This document shows, piece after piece, positions 9,604-19,391 of a DNA stretch of 64,000 bases. The notes beneath the pieces are model-generated. The model was given only the letters and a program-made list of their open reading frames with translations. It searched no databases and was not told the origin of the DNA. Source of the DNA: Actinomycetota bacterium (lineage in GTDB: Bacteria; Actinomycetota; Actinomycetes; S36-B12); NCBI GenBank assembly GCA_016870195.1, contig VGCC01000001.1, forward strand, positions 180,087 through 244,086. The letters run 5' to 3'. The translations under genes and the position numbers were made by a program. The first letter of the stretch is position 1, and every line of letters starts with the position of its first letter.

Positions 9604-10230
9604 CTACTTGGAGTACAGCTCGACGATGAGCTGTTCTTGAACCTGGGTGTCGATGACCTCGCGGGCAGGCAGAGAGTGCACGAGCACCCGCATCTGCGAG
9701 GGAACGACCTCGAGCCACGCGGGGACCGGACGCTCGCCGACCTCCGCGTGGGCGACGATGAAAGGAGTCATCTCCTTGGACTTCTGGCGCACCTCGACGA
9801 TGTCACCGGGCGAGACGCGGTAGGAGGGGATGTTGACCTTCTTGTCATTGACGGTGAAGTGACCATGAGTCACCAACTGGCGGGCCATATCGCGTGACTT
9901 CGCGAACCCTGCGCGGAAAACCACGTTGTCCAGACGGGACTCGAGGATGCGCAGCAGGTTCTCACCGGTCTTGCCGGCCTGACGGGAGGCCTCGACGAAG
10001 TAGTTGCTGAACTGCTTCTCCAAGACCCCGTACATGCGCACGGCCTTCTGCTTCTCACGCAGCTGCAAGAGGTACTCGCTGTCCTTGCTCCGTCCACGAC
10101 CATGCTGGCCCGGGGGGTAGGGACGCTTCTCGAACGGGCACTTCGGCGAATCGCACTTGGAGCCCTTGAGGTACAGCTTGACCTTCTCGCGGCGACACCG
10201 CTTGCAGTCTGCGTCTGTGTAACGCGCCAT
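9604..10230 (-). CDS. rpsD: 30S ribosomal protein S4, zinc type
   Basis: A 208-residue S4, primary 16S-binding protein. The N-terminus has the zinc-binding set Cys9, Cys12, Cys26 and Cys31 (C-x2-C-x13-C-x4-C), so this is a C+ form. The S4 RNA-binding domain follows ([31 protein letters not shown]). It ends with the usual IVELYSK. It lies 26 bases after rpsK, and a spacer of about 80 bases separates it from rpoA. Confidence 0.97.
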   Translation of the reverse strand: MARYTDADCKRCRREKVKLYLKGSKCDSPKCPFEKRPYPPGQHGRGRSKDSEYLLQLREKQKAVRMYGVLEKQFSNYFVEASRQAGKTGENLLRILESRLDNVVFRAGFAKSRDMARQLVTHGHFTVNDKKVNIPSYRVSPGDIVEVRQKSKEMTPFIVAHAEVGERPVPAWLEVVPSQMRVLVHSLPAREVIDTQVQEQLIVELYSK

Positions 10231-10256
10231 GTTCTCTCTCCTACTTCTCTACGCGA

Positions 10257-10655
10257 TCAGACGCGACGACGCTTGGGGGGACGGGTTCCGTTGAAAGGCA
10301 CCGGAGTGACATCGGCGATGGAGCCGACCTCGAGCCCGGTGGCCTGCAGGGAGCGGATGGCGGTCTCGCGGCCGGACCCGGGACCCTTCACGAACACATC
10401 CACCTTCCGCATGCCGTGCTCCATTGCCCGACGGGCAGCGGCCTCCGCGGCCAACTGCGCAGCGAACGGGGTGGACTTGCGGCTGCCCTTGAAACCGACC
10501 TGGCCGGCCGAGGCCCAGGCGATCACCGCGCCTGTGGGGTCGGTGATGGACACGATCGTGTTGTTGAAAGTGCTCTTGATGTGAGCATGCCCGTGGGCGA
10601 TGTTCTTCTTCTCCTTGCGGCGCACCTTCTTGGCGCCGGGGGTCTTGGTAGCCAT
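10257..10655 (-). CDS. rpsK: 30S ribosomal protein S11
   Basis: A 132-residue S11 of the small-subunit platform. Conserved [21 protein letters not shown] and the C-terminal [18 protein letters not shown] are present. Typical length and place between rpsM and rpsD; starts 8 bases after the rpsM stop. Confidence 0.98.
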   Translation of the reverse strand: MATKTPGAKKVRRKEKKNIAHGHAHIKSTFNNTIVSITDPTGAVIAWASAGQVGFKGSRKSTPFAAQLAAEAAARRAMEHGMRKVDVFVKGPGSGRETAIRSLQATGLEVGSIADVTPVPFNGTRPPKRRRV

Positions 10656-10663
10656 GTCCCGCC

Positions 10664-11032
10664 CTACTTCTTCTTGCCGGCAACGGTTTTGCGCGGGCCC
10701 TTGCGGGTACGCGCGTTGGTGTGGGTGCGCTGTCCACGGACAGGCAGGCCCTTGCGGTGCCGGAGACCCTGGTAGCAGCCGATCTCGACCTTGCGGCGGA
10801 TGTCCGCAGCCACCTCGCGACGCAGGTCGCCCTCAACTTTGAGGTTCGCATCGATCCAGTCGCGCAGCGCAACGGTCTGATCATCCGTCAGATCCTTGGC
10901 GCGCAAGTTGGGATCGATCCCGGTAGCTTCAAGTGCACGCGCGGCCTGCGTGCGGCCGACACCGTAAATGTAGGTGAGCGCGATCGCCATGCGCTTGTCG
11001 CGCGGCAGATCGACGCCGATAAGACGTGCCAT
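10664..11032 (-). CDS. rpsM: 30S ribosomal protein S13
   Basis: A 122-residue S13 of the subunit head, contacting the P-site tRNA and bridging to the 50S. It starts [24 protein letters not shown] and ends in the basic tail with [17 protein letters not shown]. The ATG at 11032 was chosen by family alignment and an AGAGAGAA stretch upstream. First gene of the rpsM-rpsK-rpsD-rpoA-rplQ set. A 169-base spacer to rpmJ has GC-rich inverted repeats and could hold a leader or promoter, but no clear boxes were found. Confidence 0.97.
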   Translation of the reverse strand: MARLIGVDLPRDKRMAIALTYIYGVGRTQAARALEATGIDPNLRAKDLTDDQTVALRDWIDANLKVEGDLRREVAADIRRKVEIGCYQGLRHRKGLPVRGQRTHTNARTRKGPRKTVAGKKK

Positions 11033-11201
11033 GGGGCGTTCTCTCTTCTCTCGTTCCACGGGGTTTCGGGTGGAAGCCCAGCCCGGTCCGCCTAGACCGG
11101 TCCTCGGCCCCGTGGCCGAAGGTGTCATCCGCACGAGTGCGGGGTCGGGGTCTTCCAATAGTCGGGTGCGTCGGGTTGTCTCTCCCGGACACCCCAGGGC
11201 G

Positions 11202-11315
11202 TCAGCCCTGGCGCTGCTTGTGCCGGACGTTCTCGCAGATGACCATGACGACACCGTGGCGACGAATGACCTTGCACTTATCGCAGATCTTCTTGACGCT
11301 CGGTTGCACCTTCAT
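11202..11315 (-). CDS. rpmJ: 50S ribosomal protein L36, zinc type
   Basis: A 37-residue L36, [20 protein letters not shown] onward. The zinc ligands are Cys11, Cys14, Cys27 and His32, so this is the C+ form. It sits 22 bases after infA in the standard infA-rpmJ-rpsM order. Confidence 0.97.
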   Translation of the reverse strand: MKVQPSVKKICDKCKVIRRHGVVMVICENVRHKQRQG

Positions 11316-11337
11316 GACGGCTCTCTCGTTCGTTCGG

Positions 11338-11559
11338 TCACTTGTAGCGGTAGACGATCCGGCCGCGGGTGAGGTCGTAGGGCGACAACTCCACGACAAC
11401 CCGATCGTCAGGGAGGATGCGGATGTAGTGCATTCGCATCTTCCCGCTGATGTGGGCGAGCACCTGGTGGCCGTTGTCCAGCTCCACCCGGAACATCGCA
11501 TTGGGAAGCGACTCGGTGATCGTGCCCTCGAGCTCGATCGCTCCGTCCTTCTTACCCAC
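11338..11559 (-). CDS. infA: Translation initiation factor IF-1
   Basis: A 73-residue OB-fold factor that binds the 30S A site during initiation. The GTG start was chosen because [20 protein letters not shown] then aligns with the family; GAGAGG lies just upstream. The rest ([35 protein letters not shown]) is almost invariant. It normally follows map, but here a two-gene insertion separates them. Confidence 0.97.
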   Translation of the reverse strand: MGKKDGAIELEGTITESLPNAMFRVELDNGHQVLAHISGKMRMHYIRILPDDRVVVELSPYDLTRGRIVYRYK

Positions 11560-11660
11560 GCAGTGCCTCTCGTCCTTTCGGGTCACCCGGCACACGCGAA
11601 CCAGACCGCCGCAAGGCGGAAGAACGCGGATGGACGGGGAAGCCCGATATCAGCTTGGGA

Positions 11661-11688
11661 AGTCTACGGGCTGGTCACTTTCGCACAA
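11661..11688 (-). promoter_or_regulatory. Predicted promoter of infA-rpmJ-alpha operon
   Basis: On the minus strand TTGTGC (11683-11688) and TAGACT (11661-11666) are 16 bases apart. A start near 11655 would give a leader of about 95 bases before infA. It lies just after the DUF2442 stop, so the core operon has regained its own promoter downstream of the inserted pair. Predicted by eye. Confidence 0.55.
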
Positions 11689-11717
11689 AATCGGGGGGTC
11701 GGGGTGAAATGTCCGGT

Positions 11718-12011
11718 TTAGCCGGCTGAGGCGATGGGTGTTCCCAGAAGAACTTCCGGATCGAGATCGACCCCACCCGGCCAGGCAAGGGTGTGACTTA
11801 CGGGGTCCACGAAGACCTCGGCGAACCGCTGCGGATCGGTGCGTATCGCCTCAAAGACAGGGCCGACCAAAAGGCCCTCGAGGTCCAACTTCCGGATCGT
11901 GCCGTCGGAGAGAACGGCGCGGACCGTAAATCCGGACTCAGGCATGACGCTGACGAAACGCAGAAAAGTCACCGAGTCTCCAATGGTTCGATTCGTTCTA
12001 TTGGTTGACAT
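11718..12011 (-). CDS. DUF2442-domain protein
   Basis: A 97-residue protein of the DUF2442 family. The core VLSDGTIRKLDLEGLLVGPVF is followed by FVDPVSHTLAWPGGVDLDP and matches the family's W-P-x-G-x-D-L-x-P signature. The start is uncertain. It overlaps the upstream DUF4160 gene by 43 bases, so the two are one unit. DUF4160/DUF2442 pairs recur in many bacteria and have been proposed as toxin-antitoxin modules; the role here is inferred only from the pairing. Confidence 0.8.
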   Translation of the reverse strand: MSTNRTNRTIGDSVTFLRFVSVMPESGFTVRAVLSDGTIRKLDLEGLLVGPVFEAIRTDPQRFAEVFVDPVSHTLAWPGGVDLDPEVLLGTPIASAG

Positions 12012-12235
12012 TGTGAAGCACGCCCCCAGGCACGATCAAGTTCCGTCTGGCGCGCTCGACACCAGCGACGGACCTGTGACCCGACACGCGCGGGGAGGTG
12101 TCCGGCAAGCAGTCGACCCGTCAGGGCGACGATCGCCTCATGTCCTGCGTAGAAGTCATGTTTGTGTGGCGGGCGACGATCTCCGTAATGCATGCGGATG
12201 GAGATTCCATTGAACGAGCAGATTTCCGGCATCAA
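11969..12235 (-). CDS. DUF4160-domain protein
   Basis: An 88-residue protein. The N-terminus MMPEICSFNGISIRMHYGDR followed by PPHKHDFYAGHEAIVALTG is the DUF4160 signature (G-x-x-I-R-M, then P-P-H-x-H). The second Met is an equally good start. The C-terminal 20 residues overlap the DUF2442 frame and differ from the family, which may mean a late frame change at the junction. With the downstream gene it forms a small two-gene insertion between map and infA. Confidence 0.8.
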   Translation of the reverse strand: MMPEICSFNGISIRMHYGDRRPPHKHDFYAGHEAIVALTGRLLAGHLPARVGSQVRRWCRARQTELDRAWGRASQCQPIERIEPLETR

Positions 12236-12331
12236 GCGAACGTAGGCACGTGGTGGTCACGATGGTGAGTCTCTGAAGCTACTCGGGATGAATGCACGTA
12301 CCCACTCGACCTGTGGATAGCTGTCGTCTCG

Positions 12332-13114
12332 CTACAGGCGGATCTCCTCGAGGGCGGTCAGCACCCAGGGGCCATCCGCGGTGATGGCCACGGTGTGCTC
12401 CCAGTGCGCGGCAGTGGAGTCGTCGTCTGTCGCGACGGTCCACTCGTCATCGAGGACGCGGACGGTTGCCGAGCCCAGGGTCGCCATCGGCTCGATGGCC
12501 AGGGCCATGCCGACCTCCAAAGTGGGTCCCTCCCCCGGACGGCCGTAGTTCGGCACCGACGGATACATGTGCATCTGGGAACCGATGCCGTGGCCGACGT
12601 ACTCCTCGACGACGCCGTACGACCCTGCACCGCGGATCACATTCTCGATTGCGTGGCCGATGTCGGAGAGTCGGTTACCGGCGCGCGCCTGGCGCAACCC
12701 CGCCCACATGGCCTCCCGAGTGACCTCGGAGAGCCGAGCTACGTCATCGCTCACTGTGCCGATCGGAACAGTGAGCGCGGCATCACCGTGCCAGCCCTGC
12801 ACGATCGCCCCGCAGTCGATGGACAGCAAGTCGCCGTCGCGCAGAACCGTGTCATCGGGGATCCCATGCACGACGGCGCTGTTGACCGAGGTACAGATGA
12901 CCGCCGGGAATCCGTGGTAACCCAGGAACGACGGCGTTGCGTTGTGCTCGGCGATGACACGTCGGGCGATTGCATCGAGATCCGCCGTGGTGACACCGGG
13001 GACGGCGGCCTGCCGGAGGGTCTCGAGCGTGGTGGCGACGACGACACCCGCCTCGCGCATGAGCGCGATCTGTTCGGTGTTCTTGATCTCGATCCTCTGG
13101 CGCTTGCCGAACAC
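12332..13114 (-). CDS. map: Type I methionine aminopeptidase
   Basis: Removes the initiator methionine from nascent proteins. The GTG start (VFGKRQRIEIKNTEQIALMR) aligns with the family and gives 260 residues; it lies one base after the adk stop. The five metal ligands are present: Asp100, Asp111, His175, Glu208 and Glu239. Standard adk-map order after secY. Confidence 0.96.
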   Translation of the reverse strand: MFGKRQRIEIKNTEQIALMREAGVVVATTLETLRQAAVPGVTTADLDAIARRVIAEHNATPSFLGYHGFPAVICTSVNSAVVHGIPDDTVLRDGDLLSIDCGAIVQGWHGDAALTVPIGTVSDDVARLSEVTREAMWAGLRQARAGNRLSDIGHAIENVIRGAGSYGVVEEYVGHGIGSQMHMYPSVPNYGRPGEGPTLEVGMALAIEPMATLGSATVRVLDDEWTVATDDDSTAAHWEHTVAITADGPWVLTALEEIRL

Positions 13115-13115
13115 G

Positions 13116-13685
13116 TCAGCCGTCGACCCCGACGGCTGCGAGCACCCGGGAGGTGACCTCCGCGACGTCTCCCATCCCGTTGACACGCACCACGAGGCCC
13201 CGGGACTGGTAGGCCGCGATCAACGGTGCCGTCTGCTCCGCGTACACCTCGAGGCGCCGCCGAATGACGTCCTCGGTGTCGTCGCTGCGCCCCTGGTCCG
13301 CAGCGCGCTTGACGAGCCGTCCCACGACCACGTCGGTGTCCACGGTGAGCTCGATAACCCGGTCGAGGGACGCACCGGACGCCTTGAGCATGCCGTCGAG
13401 TTCCCCCACCTGCTCGACCGTGCGCGGGTAACCATCGAGGAGGAAGCCCGGGCCACAGTCCGCCTGCGCGAGGCGATCGCGGACCATTGCGTTGGTGACG
13501 CCGTCAGGGACGTACTCCCCCGCGTCCATATAGCGCTTCGCCTCGATACCGAGGGGTGTGCCCTCGGAGACATTGGCGCGGAAGATGTCACCGGTGGAAA
13601 TGTGAGGAATTCCGAGTAGCTGGGCGATCACCGCAGCCTGCGTGCCCTTTCCTGCTCCCGGGGGACCCATGATGAGCAGGCGCAT
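13116..13685 (-). CDS. adk: Adenylate kinase
   Basis: Interconverts ATP, AMP and ADP. A 189-residue enzyme with P-loop GPPGAGKGT at 7-15, the AMP-binding YVPDGVTNAMVRDRL region and the DGYPRTVEQ segment. The LID is the short form without the zinc-binding insertion, common in actinobacteria. One base separates its start from the secY stop, so the genes are tightly coupled. Confidence 0.97.
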   Translation of the reverse strand: MRLLIMGPPGAGKGTQAAVIAQLLGIPHISTGDIFRANVSEGTPLGIEAKRYMDAGEYVPDGVTNAMVRDRLAQADCGPGFLLDGYPRTVEQVGELDGMLKASGASLDRVIELTVDTDVVVGRLVKRAADQGRSDDTEDVIRRRLEVYAEQTAPLIAAYQSRGLVVRVNGMGDVAEVTSRVLAAVGVDG

Positions 13686-13686
13686 G

Positions 13687-14985
13687 TCAGCCCAGGAATC
13701 CTTCGTAGTTGCGCTGTTGCAACTGGGACTGGATCTGCTTGACCGTGTCCAGGCCGACGCCCACCATGATCAGCAGGCTCGTTCCGCCGAAGATGAAGTC
13801 GTTTGCAACACCCAGGAAGCCGAAGGCGAAGACTGGCAGGATCGCGATCAAACCCAGGTAGAGCGACCCGGGTGCTGTCAGTCGGCTGAGCACGTATTCG
13901 AGGTAGTCGGCGGTGGGCTTGCCCGCACGGATCCCGGGAATGAAGCCGCCGTACTTCTTCATGTTGTCGGCGACATCCGTCGGATTGAAGGTGATGGAGA
14001 CGTAGAAGTAGCAGAAGAACACGATGAGGACGAAGTAGGTCAACAGGTACCAAGTGCCTGTGCCCGTGCCGAAGTTCTGCTGCACCCACTGCGCCCAGCC
14101 GGCCTGTGAACCGGTGAGTTGCACGAACAGGGTCGGCAGGAACAGCAGAGACGAGGCGAAGATGACCGGGATGACGCCCGCCATGTTGACCTTGAGGGGG
14201 ATGTAGGTGGACGTCCCCCCGTACATGCGCCGTCCGACCATCCGCTTCGCATATTGCACGGGGATTCGACGTTGGGCCTGCTCAACGAAGACCACGAACG
14301 CGATGACCGCGAGACCGACCAGCAGGGTGATCGCGAAGGTGAAGGCACCCCGGCTGCCGAAGATCGATGCGAACTGGGACGGGATCGTGGCGATGATCGA
14401 GACGAAGATCAGGACGGACATGCCGTTGCCCACGCCGCGCTCGGTGATCAGTTCACCGAACCACATCACCATCGCAGTTCCTGCGGTCATCACGATGATC
14501 ATGACCAGAATGATCCAGACACCCTGATTCGGGATGATGACTTCGTTGCAGCCACTGAACAAAGCCCCTGGAGTACGGGCGAGGGACAGGATCGCGGTGG
14601 ACTGCAGGATCGCGAGCCCGATCGTGACGTAGCGCGTGTACTGCGTGATCTTCGCCTGACCCGCCTGGCCATCCTTCTTGAGCATCTCGAGGCGCGGGAT
14701 TACGACGGTCAGCAGTTGCAGGATGATGCTCGCGGTGATGTACGGCATGATGCCGAGGGCGAAGACGCTCAGTTGCAGCAAGGCGCCGCCGCTGAAGAGG
14801 TTGATCAGCGCGTAGACGGAATTGTCCTGCACCACGTCGATGCACCGCTGTATTGCGGCATAGTCGACTCCCGGGGTAGGCAGAACCGCACCCAACCGGT
14901 ACAGGGCGAGCAAACCGAGCGTGAACAGGATCTTCTTGCGTAGATCCGGTGTCCGCAGGGCGGCTCCGAACGCACTGATGTGCAC
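13687..14985 (-). CDS. secY: Protein translocase subunit SecY
   Basis: Channel-forming subunit of the Sec translocon, 432 residues with ten predicted membrane segments. The GTG start (VHISAFGAALRTPDLRKKIL) has GGGAGG seven bases upstream. The TM2 plug region follows LFSGGALLQLSVFALGIMPY, and the cytoplasmic loop QRRIPVQYAKRMVGRRMYGG is conserved. It sits between rplO and adk as usual. Its partner SecE is encoded near 48.2 kb in this window. Confidence 0.97.
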   Translation of the reverse strand: MHISAFGAALRTPDLRKKILFTLGLLALYRLGAVLPTPGVDYAAIQRCIDVVQDNSVYALINLFSGGALLQLSVFALGIMPYITASIILQLLTVVIPRLEMLKKDGQAGQAKITQYTRYVTIGLAILQSTAILSLARTPGALFSGCNEVIIPNQGVWIILVMIIVMTAGTAMVMWFGELITERGVGNGMSVLIFVSIIATIPSQFASIFGSRGAFTFAITLLVGLAVIAFVVFVEQAQRRIPVQYAKRMVGRRMYGGTSTYIPLKVNMAGVIPVIFASSLLFLPTLFVQLTGSQAGWAQWVQQNFGTGTGTWYLLTYFVLIVFFCYFYVSITFNPTDVADNMKKYGGFIPGIRAGKPTADYLEYVLSRLTAPGSLYLGLIAILPVFAFGFLGVANDFIFGGTSLLIMVGVGLDTVKQIQSQLQQRNYEGFLG

Positions 14986-14998
14986 AAAGGCCTCCCGA

Positions 14999-15439
14999 TC
15001 AGAGCTCGGTCGCTGTTCCGCCCGCGGCCACGATCTTGTCACGGGCCGCGCCCGAGAACTTATCCGCACTGACCTGGACGGCTACCGCGATGTCCCCGTG
15101 CCCGAGCACCTTGACCGGTTGGCCCTTACGCACGGCGCCCGTGGAGACGAGGTCGGCGATGGTCACCTGCCCGCCCTTGGGGAAGAGCTTCGCAATCATC
15201 GCAACGTTGACGACCTGGTAGTCGACTTTGTTGGGGCTGGTAAAGCCCTTCAACTTGGGCAGACGCATATGCAGGGGCATCTGACCGCCCTCGAAGCGCG
15301 CAGGCACCTGGTACCGGGCCTTGGTGCCCTTGGTGCCGCGTCCAGCAGTCTTGCCCTTGGATGCCTCACCCCGACCCTTTCGGGTCTTCTGGGTCTTTGC
15401 TCCCGGGGCGGGGCGAAGGTGGTGGACCTTCAGTGTCAT
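14999..15439 (-). CDS. rplO: 50S ribosomal protein L15
   Basis: A 146-residue L15 that binds 23S rRNA. It starts [20 protein letters not shown] and has the basic glycine-rich N-terminal region typical of the family, then [20 protein letters not shown]. One base separates it from rpmD, with secY after it. Confidence 0.97.
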   Translation of the reverse strand: MTLKVHHLRPAPGAKTQKTRKGRGEASKGKTAGRGTKGTKARYQVPARFEGGQMPLHMRLPKLKGFTSPNKVDYQVVNVAMIAKLFPKGGQVTIADLVSTGAVRKGQPVKVLGHGDIAVAVQVSADKFSGAARDKIVAAGGTATEL

Positions 15440-15440
15440 G

Positions 15441-15623
15441 TCAGTCGACCTCCTCGACGACGACCAGGTGGGACACGGTCGCGACCATGCCCCGGATCTC
15501 CGGTCGATCTTCCTTCACCACGATGTCGCCGATTCGCTTGAGACCGAGCGAGCGCAAGGTGTTGCGCTGGCTGCTGGTCCCACCGATTTCGGACTTCTTC
15601 TGGGTCACCTTGAGTCGCGCCAT
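15441..15623 (-). CDS. rpmD: 50S ribosomal protein L30
   Basis: A 60-residue L30. The ATG start ([15 protein letters not shown]) overlaps the rpsE stop in a TGATG junction and is preferred over the GTG one codon earlier. [20 protein letters not shown] is conserved. Bacterial length, without the eukaryotic extension. Confidence 0.96.
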   Translation of the reverse strand: MARLKVTQKKSEIGGTSSQRNTLRSLGLKRIGDIVVKEDRPEIRGMVATVSHLVVVEEVD

Positions 15624-16213
15624 CACGCACCTGCCGCCGCACGCGCGCGCAGCAGAGCCGCGGGGGCAACATCCTCAAGAGGCAGACCGCGGCGAGCCGC
15701 TACGGCTTCCGGCTGCTCGAGCAACTTCAGGGCAGCGACGGTTGCGTGCACGATGTTGATCGCATTGTCCGAGCCCATAGACTTCGAGAGGACGTCGTGG
15801 ATCCCGGCGCATTCGAGCACGGCGCGCACCGGGCCACCCGCGATGACACCGGTACCAGGAGCAGCAGGCCGCAGGAGAACGACACCGGCGGCTGCCTCAC
15901 CCGTCACCGGGTGCGGAATCGTGCCCTGGATACGCGGTACACGGAAGAAGTGCTTCTTCGCTTCTTCGACGCCCTTGGCGATTGCGGCCGGCACTTCCTT
16001 GGCCTTGCCGTAGCCGACGCCCACCATGCCCTCGCCGTCACCGACGACGACGAGTGCCGTGAAACTGAAGCGACGACCACCCTTGACGACCTTCGCCACG
16101 CGGTTGATCGTGACGACGCGCTCGATGAATGCGGACTTCTCCTCGCGCGGGGTGCGCTCCTTGCGCTCCCGACGCTCGCCTGAGCCGCCGCCGCGTCGTG
16201 TGGTGCCTGACAT
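15623..16213 (-). CDS. rpsE: 30S ribosomal protein S5
   Basis: A 196-residue S5, involved in decoding accuracy and translocation. The double-stranded RNA-binding-like domain starts at [20 protein letters not shown], followed by [17 protein letters not shown]. The ATG at 16213 has GAGAGG at good spacing; another ATG at 16237 overlaps the rplR stop and is possible. The N-terminus is a short Arg/Gly-rich extension. Confidence 0.96.
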   Translation of the reverse strand: MSGTTRRGGGSGERRERKERTPREEKSAFIERVVTINRVAKVVKGGRRFSFTALVVVGDGEGMVGVGYGKAKEVPAAIAKGVEEAKKHFFRVPRIQGTIPHPVTGEAAAGVVLLRPAAPGTGVIAGGPVRAVLECAGIHDVLSKSMGSDNAINIVHATVAALKLLEQPEAVAARRGLPLEDVAPAALLRARAAAGA

Positions 16214-16236
16214 GGATGTACCTCTCTCGTTGGCCA

Positions 16237-16620
16237 TCAGAAGTCCAGCCCGCCTTCGCGCGCGCCCTCGGCGAGGGCGGCCACACGTCCGTGGTAGCGG
16301 TTGCCGCCACGGTCGAAGACCACGGCCTGCACCCCTGCGGTCTTCGCTCGCTCGGCGACGAGCTGACCGACCTTGCGCGCCTTAGCCGTCTTGTCCGTGG
16401 TTGCTCCGCGCAGGTCGACCTCCATGGTGGAGGCGGACGCCAGTGTCCGACCGACGGTGTCATCGACAACCTGGGCGACCATGTGCCGGGCGGAGCGCGT
16501 CACGACCAGTCGAGGCCGATCCGCGGTACCCGAGACCTTCTTGCGCACACGCACGTGGCGGCGCTTGCGGCCGACCGCAACCTTGTTGCCGGAGCCGAGC
16601 TTCGTTCCGTAGGTGGTCAT
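16237..16620 (-). CDS. rplR: 50S ribosomal protein L18
   Basis: A 127-residue L18 that binds 5S r[24 protein letters not shown] near the N-terminus and the C-terminal [20 protein letters not shown] and REGGLDF are standard. It follows rplF by two bases. Confidence 0.97.
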   Translation of the reverse strand: MTTYGTKLGSGNKVAVGRKRRHVRVRKKVSGTADRPRLVVTRSARHMVAQVVDDTVGRTLASASTMEVDLRGATTDKTAKARKVGQLVAERAKTAGVQAVVFDRGGNRYHGRVAALAEGAREGGLDF

Positions 16621-16622
16621 GG

Positions 16623-17159
16623 CTACTTACCTGCCTTTCCAGCCTTGCGCCGTACGACCTCGTTCTCGTACCGCACGCCCTTGCCCTTGTACGGCTCCGG
16701 CTTACGGATCTTGCGGATGTTGGCGGCGACCTCGCCGACCTTCTGCTTGTCGATACCCGACACGGAGAATCGCGTGGGAGTCTCGACCGCGAAGGAGATG
16801 CCCTCCGGGGCCTTCACGAGGACCGGGTGACTGAAGCCGAGGCTGAACTCGAGGTCGGTGCCCTTGGCCGCAACGCGGTAGCCGGTGCCGACGATCTCCA
16901 AGTTCTTGACATAGCCCGTGGTCACGCCGGTGATCATGTTGGCCACCAGTGTGCGGGTGAGGCCGTGACGGGACTTTGCATCGCGTTCGTCGTTGGGGCG
17001 GGTCACCACGATGGTGCCCCCCTCGACGTTGACCTCGATCGGCTCGACGATCGTCAGTGACAGCGTGCCCTTGGGTCCGGTCACCGACAATTCGCGGCCG
17101 GAGAGGTTGGTCGATACTCCCGACGGAACGGTGATGGGGAGGCGTCCGATACGTGACAT
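16623..17159 (-). CDS. rplF: 50S ribosomal protein L6
   Basis: A 178-residue L6 with the two repeated domains of the family. It starts [15 protein letters not shown] and contains [20 protein letters not shown] in the second domain, ending in the [19 protein letters not shown] segment. Located between rpsH and rplR. Confidence 0.97.
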   Translation of the reverse strand: MSRIGRLPITVPSGVSTNLSGRELSVTGPKGTLSLTIVEPIEVNVEGGTIVVTRPNDERDAKSRHGLTRTLVANMITGVTTGYVKNLEIVGTGYRVAAKGTDLEFSLGFSHPVLVKAPEGISFAVETPTRFSVSGIDKQKVGEVAANIRKIRKPEPYKGKGVRYENEVVRRKAGKAGK

Positions 17160-17167
17160 GTCTCCCC

Positions 17168-17566
17168 TTACCAGACGTAGGCGAGGACTTCCCCACCTAC
17201 GCCCTTCTTCTGAGCCTGCCGGTCCGTGAGGAGGCCGGAGGATGTGGACAGGATCGCGATGCCGAGGCCGCCGAGGACTCGCGGCAACGAGGTGCTCTTG
17301 GCGTAGACGCGCAGGCCCGGCTTGGACACGCGACGCAATCCGGCGATGGAGCGCTCACGGGAAGGGCCGTACTTGAGGTTCAGGGTCAGCGTTCTTCCCA
17401 CCTCGGCATCGCTTACCTCGAATCCGGCGATGTAGCCCTCCGCCTTCAAGATCTCGGCGATGTTCGCCTTCATCTTGGAATGCGGCATGGCTACGGAATC
17501 GTGGTACGCCGAGTTGGCATTGCGCAGACGCGCCAGCATGTCTGCAATCGGGTCAGTCATTGTCAT
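17168..17566 (-). CDS. rpsH: 30S ribosomal protein S8
   Basis: A 132-residue S8, a central 16S rRNA-binding protein and, in some bacteria, regulator of the spc operon. It starts [20 protein letters not shown] and contains [19 protein letters not shown] with the RNA-contacting STSSG stretch. A 54-base gap separates it from rpsN. Confidence 0.97.
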   Translation of the reverse strand: MTMTDPIADMLARLRNANSAYHDSVAMPHSKMKANIAEILKAEGYIAGFEVSDAEVGRTLTLNLKYGPSRERSIAGLRRVSKPGLRVYAKSTSLPRVLGGLGIAILSTSSGLLTDRQAQKKGVGGEVLAYVW

Positions 17567-17620
17567 GGCCGTGTGGCCTTCCTCGCCGTGGTATCCGGAT
17601 GGACCTGCGACGTCGTGGGT

Positions 17621-17806
17621 TTACCAGCTGCTCTTCGTAACTCCGGGGAGTTCTCCCGCATGCGCCATCTCGCGAAGGCACACACGGCACAGTCCGAACT
17701 TGCGGTAGACCGAATGAGGCCGGCCGCACTTGTTGCAGCGTGTGTATGCCCGAACCTTGAACTTGGGCGTCTTGCGCTGCTTCTGGATCAATGCCTTCTT
17801 CGCCAT
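17621..17806 (-). CDS. rpsN: 30S ribosomal protein S14 type Z
   Basis: A 61-residue zinc-binding S14. Four cysteines in [20 protein letters not shown] bind zinc. The short zinc form in the spc operon is the ancestral type; no zinc-independent paralogue is visible in this window. Six bases from rplE. Confidence 0.97.
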   Translation of the reverse strand: MAKKALIQKQRKTPKFKVRAYTRCNKCGRPHSVYRKFGLCRVCLREMAHAGELPGVTKSSW

Positions 17807-17812
17807 GGAAAA

Positions 17813-18376
17813 TCAGGCCTCCTTGAAGGGGAATCCGAGGAGGCGCAGAAGTGCACGTCCCTCCGCATCGTTCTGGGCTGTGGTCACGACCGTGATGTCC
17901 ATACCGCGGACGCGGTCGATCTTGTCTTGGTCGATCTCATGAAACATCGACTGCTCATTGAGGCCGAAGGTGTAGTTGCCCCTTCCGTCGAACTGCCGGG
18001 GCGAGAGGCCGCGGAAGTCACGGATACGAGGCAGTGCGATCGAGAGCAGGCGATCAAGGAACTCCCACATGCGATCGCCACGCAGGGTGACGTGGGCACC
18101 GATGGGCTGGCCCTCGCGCAACTTGAACTGGGCGATCGACTTGCGAGACTTCGTGACCTGCGGCTTTTGACCCGTGATCTCGGTGAGGTCGCGAATCGCG
18201 CCTTCAATCAATTTGGAGTCGCGAGCAGCCTCGCCCACACCCATGTTGACGACAACCTTGGTGACGGTCGGAACCTGCATCACATTCGCGAACCCGAACT
18301 CCTCACGCAACGCGGGGAGGATCTCCTCGCGGTAACGCGTCCTGAGACGGGGCTTCGTGCTGGTTACGGCGCTCAT
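17813..18376 (-). CDS. rplE: 50S ribosomal protein L5
   Basis: A 187-residue L5 that binds 5S rRNA and contacts the P-site tRNA. The ATG giving [20 protein letters not shown] was chosen; it is one base beyond the rplX stop and has GGAAGGA upstream. Conserved [15 protein letters not shown] and [11 protein letters not shown] are present. Confidence 0.97.
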   Translation of the reverse strand: MSAVTSTKPRLRTRYREEILPALREEFGFANVMQVPTVTKVVVNMGVGEAARDSKLIEGAIRDLTEITGQKPQVTKSRKSIAQFKLREGQPIGAHVTLRGDRMWEFLDRLLSIALPRIRDFRGLSPRQFDGRGNYTFGLNEQSMFHEIDQDKIDRVRGMDITVVTTAQNDAEGRALLRLLGFPFKEA

Positions 18377-18377
18377 G

Positions 18378-18740
18378 TCAGATGTCCTTCCCGGTCCGAC
18401 GCGAGATGCGGACGCTGCGCTCGGCTTCGTAGGTGGAACCATCGGAACGGCGCTTCTCCACGTTCTCCTTGCGGTACCCGATACGCGTGGGGCGGCCGTC
18501 GCCAGGATCGACGATCATCACGTTGGACACGTGGATGGGCGCCTCCATGGTCACGATGCCGCCCGTCTTGGCGCCTCGGTTGTTCTGGCCGACGCGGGTG
18601 TGCTTCTTGATCCGGTTGACCCCCTCGACGATGAGACGATCGGACTCCGGGTAGACCTCGATCACCTTGCCGGTGATTCCGCGATCCTTGCCGGAGATGA
18701 CCTGGACCAGGTCTCCCTTGCGGATGTTGAGGTTCGCCAT
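18378..18740 (-). CDS. rplX: 50S ribosomal protein L24
   Basis: A 120-residue KOW-type protein that starts 50S assembly. [20 protein letters not shown] and the [14 protein letters not shown] [12 protein letters not shown] are standard. The ATG overlaps the rplN stop (GTGATG), and one codon upstream a GTG is also in frame. Confidence 0.97.
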   Translation of the reverse strand: MANLNIRKGDLVQVISGKDRGITGKVIEVYPESDRLIVEGVNRIKKHTRVGQNNRGAKTGGIVTMEAPIHVSNVMIVDPGDGRPTRIGYRKENVEKRRSDGSTYEAERSVRISRRTGKDI

Positions 18741-19108
18741 CACAGCACCTCCGGGGCGAGCGAAATGATCTTCATGAACTTCTTCTCGCGCAGCTCGCGA
18801 CCCACGGGACCGAAGATGCGGGTGCCACGGGGCTCCCCGTCACTCTTGAGGATCACAGCCGCGTTCTCGTCGAAGCGGATGTAGGAGCCATCGGCGCGAC
18901 GCTTCTCCTTGCGGGTGCGCACGATGACGGCCTTGACGACCTCACCCTTCTTCACGCCGCCGCCGGGAATGGCGTCCTTGACCGAGGCGACGATGACATC
19001 GCCGATGCCTGCGTAGCGACGCCCGGAGCCACCGAGGACGCGGATGCACAGCAACTCCTTGGCACCCGTGTTGTCGGCGACGCGCAGCCGCGACTCTTGC
19101 TGAATCAC
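18740..19108 (-). CDS. rplN: 50S ribosomal protein L14
   Basis: A 122-residue L14 at the subunit interface. The GTG start gives [20 protein letters not shown], the conserved N-terminus, with GGAGAAGGC just upstream. Conserved [20 protein letters not shown] and the C-terminal [12 protein letters not shown] are present. Confidence 0.97.
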   Translation of the reverse strand: MIQQESRLRVADNTGAKELLCIRVLGGSGRRYAGIGDVIVASVKDAIPGGGVKKGEVVKAVIVRTRKEKRRADGSYIRFDENAAVILKSDGEPRGTRIFGPVGRELREKKFMKIISLAPEVL

Positions 19109-19124
19109 TGCCTTCTCCTGATCC

Positions 19125-19391
19125 CTACTTGGCCTTCTCGAGGATTTCCACCACACGCCACCGCTTGGTGGCCGAGATGGGACGTGTCTCCATGACGAGC
19201 ACGCGGTCGCCGATACCGGCGCTGTTGGCTTCGTCGTGCGCCTTGAGCTTGCTTGTGCGGCGCACGACCTTGCCGTAGAGCGGGTGCTTGAAGCGATCCT
19301 CGACGGCGACGACGACTGTCTTGTTCATCTTGTCGCTCACGACGAGGCCCTCGCGTACCTTGCGGTAGCCGCGCTTGTCTTCCGTGCTCAT
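19125..19391 (-). CDS. rpsQ: 30S ribosomal protein S17
   Basis: An 88-residue OB-fold S17, starting [20 protein letters not shown], with the conserved [20 protein letters not shown]. The start overlaps the rpmC stop by four bases (ATGA). Confidence 0.97.
   Translation of the reverse strand: MSTEDKRGYRKVREGLVVSDKMNKTVVVAVEDRFKHPLYGKVVRRTSKLKAHDEANSAGIGDRVLVMETRPISATKRWRVVEILEKAK

Noticed and set aside
11033..11201. S4-type alpha operon leader upstream of rpsM
   Set aside because: Inverted repeats are present, but nothing matched the known pseudoknot leader, so no regulatory feature was claimed.
17153..18610. A 485-codon open frame opposite rpsH, rpsN and rplE
   Set aside because: It spans several known ribosomal genes in antisense and is a codon-bias shadow.
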